64,000 nucleotides of DNA from Mucor racemosus (Eukaryota; Mucoromycota; Mucoromycetes; Mucorales; Mucoraceae), in the NCBI GenBank assembly GCA_027405735.1, contig JAPEHQ010000019.1:315001-379000 (forward strand), in the 5' to 3' direction. Below, one piece after another: positions 35,611 through 47,379 of the stretch. The first letter of the stretch is position 1. The number at the start of each line of letters is the position of its first letter. The notes beneath the pieces are model-generated. The model made no database searches and had not been told where the DNA came from. It saw only the letters and a list, made by a program, of their open reading frames with translations. The position numbers and the translations under genes are program-made.

Positions 35611-38263
35611 GGTGTTTTAAATATAGTTTTTCAATCATGCTTTCAGAGCAGCCCTTACTTGTTCTACTTGATAAGCATGTACTTTTTGTATTTTTTATTT
35701 GGAATATCCCACATTACTTTAGTATTTTAACATCTATTATTTGAGTATTATACCCTTACTATCTTCATGCAATTGTCTATTCACTATATAGTCTTATCTT
35801 TGATAGCATGGCTTCAATGAGGTGGCATTTAATTTAGGTATTTTATGATGGGAATCTAGCTTAGTTCACTTCAATGAAGAAATGGCGCTGCATGTTATAT
35901 CACAAAATATATATAGCGCTACGGTAGTTGTATTATCAGGATATTGTTATTGTTACATCATTAAAGCTATTATATTACCTGATAATCTCCTCTATATATA
36001 ATCTCATTCTCTACATTGAATGAAACCTCATCTTTTACTCTTGTCTAATTCTTATTGGTTTTGGTAAAACAAAAACACTAGAAAATTATAATAAAACTTG
36101 GTTTTTTGAATGGTCTGCTTTATTAGATGGTCAACAGTTGATAATGAAACAAATATTAGACAACGTTATCTATTAGGTACTTTTCAATTTTTTTAAAAAT
36201 GTAAATTTTGAGATAAAACAAGATTTCAAGCTATATTATTGGCTTAAATGCAAACATCAGCAGCAAAAAAGTATATATGATTTGCTGTCAAATTTCAAAA
36301 ATATTCTTTCTTGGAAATTTTCTGAGCCATTGTTGATGAAACGGATATAAAAATGTATCATATCGTTGGTAACTATATTCTATTCAGCTATATTTTTGTG
36401 TGTCTACATGGTATAAAGCTTACCAATTGATCATATACATTTTATGAAGGATATTTTTGTATTAACTCATATTTTGGCATACTTTACACGGTAAGATCAG
36501 AGAACTTTTCCTCCATATTTAGTGAACAGTTTAGTACATTTTTGAATTAAAATATGGTCAGATCTATTTTTACTTTATGTATATAATTTCTTACTCGCAC
36601 ATTCGTATGTATTTCTTTGTAAAATCTTTATATATCAAACCTATTATATTTCAAATTCTTAACTATAAGTGTGGGTATAATATCTTTATTTCATTCCGTT
36701 GGCACTGAGTATTTGCCCTTCCCAGCTGATAAAATAGTTTTTGGTAAGCGTTCAATGAAGAAAGCTGTTTAATACGATATATACTAGAGCAATTCTTTAG
36801 TTGTAAACAGCACGTGTAGATTATATATTAGATACAATATATCCATTTTAGTTGATATGATGCTTTTTAATTAAATATAACCAGTGATGTAGCATAAAAA
36901 AATTTAGATTGTTAAAAGAAATTATTATATACGCAATAATACACATAGAAATAAGATGATGTTTGAAGCAATTCTTTGAAAAGTAATTCACAACTGGGAA
37001 ACCCTGCTCTCTGGTGATGATAAAGAAATGCATGGAAATGGGAAACAGATGAGTCAGTAGCGAATTTTGAAAGTTTGATATATCAAATGTAACTGGAGAT
37101 GTCTACAAACTTTGCAAAACAAATAGTCAAGTTAAAACGAAATTCACAAGCGATGGCTTATTAAAACATTATCTTAAAAAACTATAAGGTTGATGAATCT
37201 GTGCGGCGTTTATGCTAATAAATCACTACTTCAATAGACGCAGTAAAACAAGCATTCTCGGTATTGACAACAATATAAGCACCCTAGAACCCTCAAATTA
37301 TGACTGACAGTATATAGTAAGCTCATAGATAGTCAGTAATTCTTCTAATAAAAGATATCAATATGATTAATGATCTAAAATTGACTATTTATTTATTTTC
37401 TCTTTTATATATAAAAAGACCCCATGTTTCCATTTTCAAAAACCAAGGACACCAAATGCTAATTTAAGTGTCGATTAGGTATAAAGTGAATAGCTATTGC
37501 TGTGAATTTACTTGTTTATTATATAGATAGTCAAATTAATATCTAAGCATTGGTCTGCGTATACTGTACTGTTCCATTTCATGGTAACATGATTTACAGT
37601 GTATCAACATGAACACGTAGTAAATGTACACGAGCACATAAATAATACAATTCCGAAAAACTAAAATGTCGCATGTTTGCATGCAAAAAGGAGATGATCA
37701 AGTAATACCAAATACATCTGACTTGATCCTAAAATGATGGAATTTGACAAATTCTCGTTTGATTTCAGAATTTTGTTCCTTTTTTGAAATAATCATGTCA
37801 ATGCCATAACTTTTTGTAAGACAGTAGAGTGAAGAGGAGATCCAAGAATTGTTCTTGTGATACGACTTGAGAGATGAAGAATATGCTCAATATGCAACCT
37901 AAAATGACGCCTTTTTAAGATTTACGCTTCCTTTATTTATTTATTCACTTGTATTTTATAATAACATGATGTGATATGAAGAACAATTACGAATCTATCT
38001 CTAGCCAATTTCATAGGTCGATCCTAAATAAAGGTTACATTTTGCAACGCAACAATATCAATGTATTGCGCCATAAAACTCAAAAAAATGCCTTTTTTTG
38101 ATCTGGTTACACATTCACCACCGAGTTTTACAAACAATACACAAAAAAAGTGTATCTTTGTAGCACTGTCAAGCTTTTTGTGAGATTAAAGTAAAAAACA
38201 AATGAACAAACCACATATTTTTATAATATTTATTTTAACAATTTGTGTAACGAAAAGGCGTTA
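35611..38263. other. Gene desert, no gene recognised
   Basis: About 2.6 kb of AT-rich sequence. Open frames are few and short. Nothing recognisable as coding, RNA or mobile element. Confidence 0.4.
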
Positions 38264-39580
38264 TCATTTTAAGCTAGCAATTTGCCTCTTGATTCTAAAC
38301 TTGTCGCAGATGGGTAAATAAGTTCGACATGGTTTATCAAGACGAGGATACTGAACGACAACGTAGAACAGGATAAACAGACAAAATTGCTTTTGCATCC
38401 ATCTCATTGGACAATGGTCTTCCATGTAGGCTTTCATTTCTGCCAGCTTCGATTTCTGACCGTTGTTGTTTTTGACAACAGACAAAGTTTGGGCTGTTTT
38501 AGACTCCTGGGTTTTGTCAGTTGTATTTGGTTTACTGTTGATAATTGTTTGCCATAATGCACTATCTGACAATGCAGTAATAAATTTATCTTCATTACGA
38601 GGTTGATAATCGGATGAAATAGCATTTGTAGGAATAGTAGGATCCTTAAATGCGGAGTTTGAAATAATGTCTTTTGTTGTCATTGTCATTGTATGTTGTA
38701 TGACAATGGACATGAGAGCTGGTGCTAATAGTGGGTAATTGTGGATCAAATCGACAGTAGATGAGGATTCTTTACGAAACAGATGAGATAAATCCCAATT
38801 TGGAACAGTGGCATGAGCCAAGTAAATTCTTGGATTTAAACTGTCCATGTTGGAAGTTGATGTTAATGAATATGATGAAGGGTATGAAGAAGATGATGAT
38901 GACAAAGTATTTGGTGTAGTAGCAATTGTAGTAGTAGTAGTAGTAGTAGCAGCAGCAGCAACAATATCGGTATTAGTAGTAGAGATAAGAGGAGGGCAGA
39001 TGACTTCCCAATCTAGCGGGTTGGATGATGATGTAGGTGATGATACACTAGCAATTCTCATATTAGTTGGTTGTTGAATACCACCTTTACAAAGAGCAAG
39101 TTCAAGTCGAAGTTGATCATTTTCAGCCTGGAGCTTATCCATCATGCCTTTGATCCATTTAACTTCAAGTTTGAGTTGACTATTTTCTGCTTGGCATTTG
39201 TCCATTCTTTCTTCTAATGTAGACATATATTCTTTACGTCTATTTCTAAAGTTTCTTGCTGATATTTTATTTCTCAATTTTCTGCGTTCTTTTGAAGGCA
39301 ACTGTTGTAACTGAGCTTCAGTTGGATCATCGATATCGTCTTCTTCGGAAGGAGAGCTATGTTCATTTTTTCTTTTTCCAAGCTGATGTTGAGGATGTTC
39401 ATTTTGAGTATTGTTCTTGGGTAAGATGGCTGAAAATGGAGAATTCAAAGTTTCTTGATCATTTAATAAATAACCTAAAAGTTCATTTGAAACTTGTTTT
39501 TCATTAGTTTCAGTTGTATCACTATTTAATATCCAATTCAAGATTGGGTCCAAGTTATTGTTGTTGTTGTTGTTATCCAT
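38264..39580 (-). CDS. bZIP transcription factor
   Basis: Intronless, 438 aa. The basic region at about residues 100-120 reads RRKLRNKISARNFRNRRKEY and contains the N-x7-R bZIP signature in the form NKISARNFRNRR. It runs into a leucine zipper (STLEERMDKCQAENSQLKLE, then LQAENDQLRLELALC). The N-terminus is Asn-rich and acidic. The centre is a Ser/Thr low-complexity linker. The C-terminus has a conserved-looking block (LAEMKAYMEDHCPMRWMQKQ then FCLFILFYVVVQYPRLD) whose function I do not know. It should be a sequence-specific nuclear regulator; targets are unknown. Confidence 0.9.
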   Translation of the reverse strand: MDNNNNNNNLDPILNWILNSDTTETNEKQVSNELLGYLLNDQETLNSPFSAILPKNNTQNEHPQHQLGKRKNEHSSPSEEDDIDDPTEAQLQQLPSKERRKLRNKISARNFRNRRKEYMSTLEERMDKCQAENSQLKLEVKWIKGMMDKLQAENDQLRLELALCKGGIQQPTNMRIASVSSPTSSSNPLDWEVICPPLISTTNTDIVAAAATTTTTTTIATTPNTLSSSSSSYPSSYSLTSTSNMDSLNPRIYLAHATVPNWDLSHLFRKESSSTVDLIHNYPLLAPALMSIVIQHTMTMTTKDIISNSAFKDPTIPTNAISSDYQPRNEDKFITALSDSALWQTIINSKPNTTDKTQESKTAQTLSVVKNNNGQKSKLAEMKAYMEDHCPMRWMQKQFCLFILFYVVVQYPRLDKPCRTYLPICDKFRIKRQIASLK

Positions 39581-40233
39581 ACTGATTTTTTATAATAATA
39601 ATAATAAAAATAAAAGGGCAAGGGCTTATCCGTGTGAAATGAGGTTATCACAAGAAAAAATGAGAGTGTTTTGAACCAATAAGAGTTGATTATAACCAAA
39701 ATTTATGATGATTTGGAATAAGGAACATGTACAGTCAGGTATATAACTTTGACATGGATTAAATCCATTTGGCACCTTTGATGATGAAACGGGAGTCCAA
39801 AGGTACAGAGCTTAATTGAAATGAAGAAACATCTTGGAATAATTGAGTGATTCGAATACAACAATTCCTTTGACTAAATGTTAAATTGGTCGCACAGAAA
39901 TTTCACCCGGCCAAGTACAAATAAAGTAATAAATTTCAAAGACAACATTTTCATCATTTATTCTAGATATTTTATATATAAAGAGTGCATATAAACATCT
40001 TGAAAAGGTTTATAATATCTTTTATATATAAGATCATTTGATATATTTCAACAAATATACAAATCAAGAAAAACTTCAAGATGTTTGCTCAAAAAAAGGA
40101 AAAAGATGTAATCGCTGAAAGCGATTGCGCAATAAATGTCGCACTAAAATCAATGCATAATAAAAAAGAAAAAATAGTATAAATATCGACTGAAAACCGA
40201 GAGATCATCTCTATTATTACAAATACTTCAAAC
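39581..40233. promoter_or_regulatory. Divergent promoter region (bZIP / sulfate permease)
   Basis: 653 bp between two divergent genes. It carries AAT repeats next to the bZIP start. On the permease side is a TATAAATA element at about 40178-40185, roughly 50 bp before the permease ATG. A palindrome (see separate entry) lies further upstream. Confidence 0.5.
40111..40125. promoter_or_regulatory. Perfect inverted repeat upstream of the sulfate permease
   Basis: ATCGCT-GAA-AGCGAT: 6-bp arms around a 3-bp spacer, about 60 bp upstream of the TATA element. It could be a dimeric regulator site. Assignment is by symmetry and position only. Confidence 0.3.
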
Positions 40234-42632
40234 ATGTCTAATCAAAATCATACTACTGCGCGTTCATCGCAACATGCAGCAGATATCATCATTGATTATG
40301 AACAAGATGACTATAGAAAACAAACCCAAGAATTCTTTCATAATTTACCTCATTACATTCAAGAATATATCATTAGTTTATTCCCAATCGCTACTTGGAT
40401 TCATCGTTATAATCTTCAATGGCTTTTTCGTGATTTAATTGCGGGCCTAACAGTCGGCGTGGTGGTCGTTCCCCAAAGTATGGGATACGCTAAAATCGCT
40501 CAACTTCCCGCTCAATATGGTTTATACACTGCTTTTGTTGGTTTATGTGTTTATTGTTTATTTGCCACATCTAAAGATATTAGTATTGGTCCTACAGGTA
40601 AATTCTTCGATTATAAATGTATCAAATAAACAACTACTAACACACCTTTAATTCTACAGCTGTCATGTCATTGCTTGTAGGTCAAACTGTTACAAAAATT
40701 ACTACTGAATATGATACCATCACTGGACCTGAAGTTGCTGTTGCTTTTTCATTATTGACAGGTGCAATTGCCATGTTTATTGGTATCGTTCGTTTAGGTA
40801 TCCTGGTTGATTTCATTCCAGGTCCTGCCATTGCTGGTTTTATGACAGGTTCTGCTATTACTATTTGTATCGGTCAATGGCCTAAACTTTTCGGAATCAA
40901 GGGTATTAATACTCAAGATTCAACCTATCTTATCTTTGGCAATTTCTTTAAAAATTTGCCTAATACCAAGTTGGATGTAGCTTTTGGTCTCAGTGGTATC
41001 GTTTGGTTATATGGTGTTCGCTATGGTTGTACTTGGTTAGGAAAGCGTTATCCCAAGTATTCTACCCATTTCTTCTTCCTCAGTATCATGCGTAATGGTA
41101 TCCTTATTGTCTTTGGTACTTTGATCGCTTTCTTGATCAATATTGGTAAAACAACAAGTCCTATCAGTATTCTTACGACTGTACCTGCTGGTTTCCAAGC
41201 TATGGGTGTACCTGATGTTCCAACTGATCTCATCTCTGCAATTGCTAGTTCTTTACCATCTGGCGTTATTATTTTGGTGCTTGAACATGTTGCTATTGCT
41301 AAATCTTTTGGTCGTATTAACGATTACTCCATTGATCCTAACCAAGAAATTATTGCTATTGGTTTCACCAACATTTGGGCTTCTTTCTTTGGTGCTTATC
41401 CTTCAACTGGTTCTTTCTCTCGTACTGCTATCAAAGCTAGATCTGGTGTAAAGACTCCTATTGCTGGTATTTTCTCTGCTTTAGTTGTTGTTCTCGCTCT
41501 TTATGCTCTTACTCCTGCTTTCTATTATATTCCTGATGCTTCTCTTGCTGCTGTAGTTATTCACGCTGTTTCTGATCTTGTATCTGGTCCTGCTTATATT
41601 AAGCGTCTTGCAAAAGTATCTCTCTGGGAACTCCTTGTATTCGTCGCTGGTGTTATTATTACTTTCTTTACTACCGTCGAATACGGTATTTATACATCTG
41701 TTGCTCTTTCCATTGTCATTCTTTTATTCCGTATTGCTCGTCCTCGTTTCTGGAGTCTCGGTCGTATTCCTTTATCTGCTACCACATCAGGAGGTGCCCC
41801 TATTTCTGATAGCAAAGAGGCTGTTGCTGATCAAAATTACTTGTATATTCCTCAAAACCATCCTTCCCTCGGTAAACTTGTTGAAGATTTACCTGCTGGT
41901 ATCTTGATGTGTCGTATCGATGAATCTTTCACATACCCCAATTCAGGTTTTATCTCTGACAGAATCATTGCTCACTGTAAGGAACATACTCGTCGTCATC
42001 AACAATTTGTTTCCAAGGGCGATCGTGCATGGAATGATGATGCTAACCCTATTCGTGATGCTGAACGTGCTTCATTACCTCGTTTACATGCCTTGATTAT
42101 TGATTTTGCTTCCGTCAACCGTTTGGATTCTAGTGGTTTGCAAGCTATTATCGATGTTCAAAATGCTCTTAATCGTTATGCTGGTCACCACGTAGAGTTC
42201 CACTTTTCAAACATCTTACATCCTGCTATTCGTCGTTCTTTAATTATCTCTGGTTTTGCTAATCAACCTCGCGCTGGTTACGATGGTGAACACGATCAAA
42301 ATCAAACTAAAGAAATTTTACCCATTGTACCTGTATCCCAAGATGGACCTCTTCAACGTCAACAAACCGGTCCTACTGCTACCACTGGTGATAAAGATAT
42401 TGAGGAAATTGTTGAAACTCATGATGCTTATGATAAAAAGACTGATTTCAGCTCTGATGAAGAAAGCGTCAATACTGCTCATTCTATCGCATTACCTCGT
42501 GATCGTTATCCATTCTTCCATTGGAGTGCTGATGAAGCTGTTAGAACTGCATCAAGAAGTTTAGTTTATCGTCCTACTAGTGATGACGAACAAGAAACTC
42601 CTGCTTCAGTTGATGTAGGAGCTCATCACTAG
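40234..42632 (+). CDS. SulP-family sulfate permease with STAS domain
   Basis: Proton-coupled sulfate (or related anion) importer of the plasma membrane, feeding sulfur assimilation. Two exons (40234-40597, 40660-42632) encode 778 aa. The SulP signature is present: LQWLFRDLIAGLTVGVVVVP, QSMGYAKIAQLPAQYGLYTA and TSKDISIGPT. The 12-14-helix core follows, with GFMTGSAITI and FGAYPSTGSFSRTAIKARSG. The C-terminal STAS domain includes GILMCRIDESFTYPN and LIIDFASVNRLDSSGLQAI. The tail beyond it is acidic and Ser-rich (SSDEESVNT). Motifs and length fit fungal Sul1/Sul2-type permeases; exact anion specificity is not shown. Confidence 0.95.
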
Positions 42633-42956
42633 AAACCATCATTTAATTTACTTTCTATACATATATCATTTTCAATTCCTTACAACACATGCACACCAAA
42701 AATAATAATTATATAACTTTATATTTTGTATTTCTCTACCTAATTTAATAAACTATATCTTATACAGCAATTCCAATCATTTTTTTATGTATTTTTGGCT
42801 TATGCATTTCGTGGACACGATTATATTTGATCTGAGGTGTAATTCTGTATGCTAAAATTTGAAGATTATAGTTCATCTTTATTTTAAAAGAAAGCTTTAG
42901 ATTTATAAAACAACACACAGAAAAATAATTCCAAAAGAGAAATCAACATCTGGTTA
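42633..42956. other. Intergenic region, no gene seen
   Basis: 3' flank of the sulfate permease gene, with AATAAAC-type signals. No gene seen. Confidence 0.5.
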
Positions 42957-44225
42957 TCATTTTTTATTATAACATATAGTGCTTGATATGTTTATTTTAT
43001 GTTGAAAAAAATCTTTAAGATAAGTTTGGTAGTTTTGCTCCGCCATAATTTTTAATTTATAATGGCTTTTGAGCAACACAAGTATACTAATTAATACTTG
43101 TTTTGTTGTTGTTTTTTTTGCTTCTTCTGCACAAGAATCAATATAATTTTGATATGGTTTTTGGTCTCGCCAATCTGGATTAGGCATGGCCATTACAGGT
43201 CTAATATTGGTATAGCCATGCTTGTAATCCTTCCATAACAAATTTCTAGCTTTGTCGCTATGATTTAGAGCAAGAGGAGTAATGTTTGTTTTGGCCTCTA
43301 CAAATCTAGCCTTTACTGCACGTTCTTGTAATTCCTTTGAGATTTTTGGTGGCATTCCCTTTGATTTTAAAATGCCAGACATTATTGTCGAAGAAATATC
43401 AATATGAAATGATAATTATATATATCATGAATTATATGCAAAATGTACTGGTATATTGCATTTCTTGGGTAAAGGGCTCGTATTGACCAAATCTTGCATA
43501 TCAAGATACTAATTCATAAAGCTAATTGATAGTATAAGCTATTATTGTATATACCAACATACCTCATGTAATTCGATATATCCTCTAGACTTCATTACTC
43601 GGAGTAATTCTTTCAATATCCTTTTTTTAAAAGAATAATAGATTAATACGAAAGATGTATGGTTTATATTGTAAATGTTCTTACGAACTCCCAGTTTTTA
43701 TCTGTCAAACCTAAAATAAGTAATCTGTGATGAATGTAATTAAAATAAGTATTATGGTGTGGAGTTTTCTCAGCAATATTTGCTATAATAACTTCTCAAT
43801 TGATTGACTTCTTGTCTTGAGGAAATGTGTTTGCTATATCAAATGTCCAAGCAGCAGGATCACAACCAAAGTATAATACTGTAATCCCCTTTTGTAACTG
43901 CAGCAACAATGGTGCCTAGAAGTTTCTATTTTTTTTTATTTTTTATGTGCAAGATGAATTTTAGACAGCAAATGCCAATTATATATATATAACATACCCC
44001 TGAAATGTATATCTCAAGGCTAAATGCTACTTATAAAGACAATCCATCTCTTTTTTATAGCAAATATATGAGAGATCAAGTCAAAATTGATATATTATGG
44101 TATAGTTACTATCATCATCTTCAAGAAAAAGATAAACAATATTGTCGTTGTTATGATATTTTCTACTATTCAGGATTTGATGCTCAGGAACAATCATTTT
44201 ATATTTGTAAATAGATGAGAAAAGA
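42957..44225 (-). pseudogene. Decayed tandem copy of the adjacent SAM-dependent methyltransferase
   Basis: Pieces of every main exon of the neighbouring methyltransferase appear in the same order on the same strand: SRKYHNNDNIVYLFLEDDD (exon 1-like), ITVLYFGCDPAAWTFDIA, YIHHRLLILGLTDKNWE, ILKELLRVMKSRGYIELHE, and a long last exon with GMPPKISKELQER, ALNHSDKARNLLWKDYKHGY and YQNYIDSCAEEA. The SAM-binding motif DSGCGPATWTF has become YFGCDPAAWTF. The segment after it (GIDALSVFPE in the intact copy) is missing, exon 2 is not recognisable, and the C-terminus runs into unrelated sequence. The 3' part is still open (42957-43382), so a truncated protein cannot be excluded, but a working enzyme is unlikely. 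Confidence 0.7.
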
Positions 44226-44303
44226 AAGAGTTTTATTAATACTTTCATGGTATAACAAGCGTTTGGTTGTACTGTTGTTGTTGTACTACTTTCCGTCAGA
44301 ATG

Positions 44304-45692
44304 CTAGCTAATTGAAGGTTTTTGAGCATAGTATGCGTACCAATTTACACATGTCTTGTTTGTTTGTGCTTCTTTACCACATAAATCAATATAGTTTGCA
44401 TATACTTCAGCATCTTGCCAATCTGGATTACTTTTCGCCATAACAGGTTTAATATTAAGGTAAGCATGCTTATAATCCTCCCTAAGTTTAACATGTTAAT
44501 GTAGTCAAATACGTGCAACAATCAAAGCTACTTGCCATAATAATTGGCCGGATTTATCTGTATGGTTTAGCTTGAGTGGAGTCATTTTCAAGACAACATC
44601 TACAAACCCTGTTTTAGTTAAACGATCTTGTAACTCAATAGCAATTTTAGGTGGCATGTTTCTTGAAATCAACATGTCTGACGCTGTAAATTTTTTGAGT
44701 AAGGGTGTTACGCTTCACATTTACTTTTTGTGTATATATATTTTCTTTTACTTGTGTGCTGTATTTTGTGTAAATAGGGGCCCATATTACACAAATCTTG
44801 CATATCAGGCTAAATGGTTATTTAGGGTTGTACAAATGAATAAATTCCATCTTTTCTACTATTGACGTAAATCATATTAATATCTTTTACCTCTACTATT
44901 TCGACATAACCTCCTGGCTTGAGTACACGATAAAGTTCCTTGAGCGCCTGAATAATATACAGGCATTGGTTTTAATATCTAAAAAATATAGTCGATTTTC
45001 TTTTACCCGTGGGGGGTTCTTATATTTTCCCAATCAGCATTTGTCAAACCAAGAATGAGTAACCTTTGATGAACATAGTCAAATGTATTATCGGGAAAAG
45101 GAATCTTAATAGCAATGTTACTAAGGCAAAACTCAACATTGGGTGGTTTTATACTTTCGGGAAAAACGCTTAATGCATCAATACCATGAAATTTTGAGTT
45201 TGGATATGTTTCGCCCATTTCAAATGTCCAAGTTGCAGGTCCACAACCAGAATCTAATACAGTTATACCTTGATTTAATAAATCTGTTACAGGTGCGTGA
45301 TAATTACTAGATGGACATAAATATAAAGGATCTCTTTATATAAGCAATCTTAAGTATTCCATATAGAAAAGTTTAAAATACCACTGTAATGCATAACGAA
45401 GAATCCAATGTTGTTGGTGAACCCTATCTGCCTCTAATGTCAAAAATATATATATATGTATACAAAGTAAATAAAAAAGCTATTCACTCGTCTATGTCTC
45501 ACTAAACATACCATCATCGTCACAAGGAAATACATACGCAACTTGTGCATTTGTATGATATCTTCTACCATCCTTATATTGAAAGGTTTGACTATTTCCA
45601 GACGATTTAAATATTGATAGACTGTCAGTAGCAGTAGTAGAAGCACTAGTATCGTTACATGTTCTTTTTTTCTTTTTCAACGAAAGCTTCAT
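44304..45692 (-). CDS. SAM-dependent methyltransferase, with a non-GT splice donor
   Basis: Seven exons on the minus strand (45692-45512, 45433-45382, 45306-45024, 44947-44891, 44809-44752, 44683-44532, 44477-44304) encode 318 aa of a Rossmann-fold class I methyltransferase. Motif I is VLDSGCGPATWTF, followed by FHGIDALSVFP, IPFPDNTFDYVHQRLLILGL and LKELYRVLKPGGYVEIVE. The C-terminus holds MPPKIAIELQDRL and DYKHAYLNIKPVMAKSNPDW, as in its decayed neighbour. The family is common in Mucoromycota; substrates are unknown. Exon 3 must end at ...DWEN for the frame to continue into exon 4. There the intron starts ATAAGA, where the neighbouring copy has GTAAGA. A nearby GGGTAAAAG could serve as a cryptic donor but would shift frame by 17 nt. 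Expression as full-length protein is therefore in doubt. Confidence 0.72.
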
Positions 45693-46607
45693 ATTTCTTT
45701 TTGTAAAAAAATTTTGTAGTACTGGAAAGAATACCATTTTTTTTAAAATAAAAAGAAAAAAATAGAGGAAAAGCACACAAATAGAGAAACACAAGGTTTT
45801 GATCTGTAAAGATGAGATGCATGCTTATTTTTGTACAATGCTGATGATTTGCTTTTTCCCGGGTGTTTTTTATAGCTCAGATTTTGCGCTTCCTCATCAT
45901 CTTTTAGTATACTTGAAATTTCGAGATGTTGACCTTGAAGGGAGCTTATCTATTCATTGATTTACTTTTAGATTAGCATACATTTGAGACATGTGCAACT
46001 CTCGAGAACCATATTATTTAGGTTTGAATGATGGGTAACATCCTATAAATCAATTAAACTTTAAATTTTAAAATTTTTAAGTTATGGCAATGAAAAGATG
46101 AGCTGAGCCATATATTACAGCAAATATCGCTCAACTATCAATATAAAATAGTGGGATAAAAGTTATTGGTGATAATCATGAGGTTTTGAGCCACTTATAA
46201 AATTGGTACCACCATATTCTTCTTAATTGTAAAGTTTTGAAAGATACACAAATAAAACTCGATGTGATTCTGTAGTGGCAGAAATGGAACAAAACAAAAA
46301 CATCGAGCGTTGTCCACTGAGTCACCGAAATTGACTAATAAATTAATTTTAGATAAAAGGGAATCTATTTGATGGATATTTACAAAAAAATAATATTATA
46401 ATATAGAACACAAGCAATTTCATATCTTTTATTATTTTAGTTTTAAGTTTATATTATCAACTTCTGGTATAATTATTCTTTAAAGATCAAGCTATGATCA
46501 AAATTGACAAACTGAACTTCGTTGCGGCGTCGCCTTGTTTAAACCCCGACCGATTCTCCACGACGTCTGACATGATGGTTAAATTAGCAAAATATCTGTT
46601 GTCTATT
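45693..46607. other. Intergenic region, no gene recognised
   Basis: Upstream of the methyltransferase and downstream of ATG10. A locally GC-richer patch at about 46518-46570 (GTTGCGGCGTCGCC and CCCCGACCGATTCTCC) stands out, but does not fold into a recognisable tRNA or other RNA. Confidence 0.4.
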
Positions 46608-47251
46608 TTAAAATGGCAGAAACATAGATGCTGATATATTACATTTTACAATTGGACCATAGACAGAAAGCCAAACCTTGATATAATCCGATGAATCAAA
46701 TGTCATTGTTTTCATTAAACTACGGGTATCACAAGGATGAACATACCAACATGGTATACTCAAAATGGGGTGGTCATTTTGAGATATGATAGCATCTTGA
46801 TAAGAATCAGGGATGATATATTGAAATATTTCTTTGTGTGATAAAGGTGTGCCATCCGAATAAAATGCTTTAAAATAAATAACAGGTACTTGATAACTAG
46901 TTGAATAAACTATATGATGTTCCAGTTGAATAATCTCAGTAGAATCTTGTACAGTACAACATTCCTCCTCATCTTCTTCTTCATTATCAATAGCAATATC
47001 AACATCTATATCTATATTGATTAACCGCTTGGATATGACTATAAACATACTTCGTTTTAAAAAGGATTGTTTCAACTATATGTAAATTAATGAATGATTT
47101 ATTATTACAAACGTTAATAACTAACAATAATTACAATGTTTTGAGTTGTTTCTAACTCCCATTTTTTAGATTCACTTGAACATGCATTATTTTCATTGTA
47201 AAATTTATTTAAACAAGATTCAAATTCTAAACGATTGGATATTATAGACAT
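46608..47251 (-). CDS. ATG10: Autophagy E2-like enzyme Atg10
   Basis: Ubiquitin-like conjugating enzyme that transfers Atg12 to Atg5 during autophagosome formation. Two exons on the minus strand (47251-47135, 47075-46608) encode 194 aa, close to the fungal norm. Exon 1 gives the N-terminal helix (NRLEFESCLNKFYNE) and KKWELETTQN. Exon 2 carries HHIVYSTSYQVPVIYFKAFY, the NDHPILSIPCWYVHPCDT active-site block with catalytic Cys154 in HPC, and the closing VWLSVYGPIV. An 11-residue G/C homopolymer lies 10 nt upstream of the ATG, that is, in the 5' UTR. The C-terminal end after SVYGPIV is poorly conserved in the family. Confidence 0.88.
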
Positions 47252-47260
47252 TATTAAAAA

Positions 47261-47271
47261 GGGGGGGGGGG
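47261..47271. repeat. G11 homopolymer in the ATG10 leader
   Basis: Eleven G (C on the coding strand) 10-20 nt upstream of the ATG10 start. Homopolymers like this are slippage-prone and a possible assembly-error site. Confidence 0.7.
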
Positions 47272-47379
47272 TTACGTTAGAGAAATAAAAAGAAAAAGGA
47301 AATTAAAAGATAGGAGAGAAGGGAAAGAGGGGAATGAAATTATTGGGTTCGGTTATGTACAAAATTGGTATGAAAATTA

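Noticed and set aside
38847..39077. Valine/alanine-rich frame antisense to the bZIP gene
   Set aside because: Shadow of the Thr/Ser low-complexity linker of the bZIP coding strand.
44005..44214. 69-codon plus-strand frame between the methyltransferase copies
   Set aside because: The opposite strand carries a recognisable exon-1 relic of the methyltransferase (RKYHNNDNIVYLFLEDDD), which explains the region better.
46518..46570. GC-richer patch that looked like a possible tRNA or small RNA
   Set aside because: GACCGATTCTCC is not a proper B-box, and no cloverleaf or stem with a matching acceptor could be drawn.
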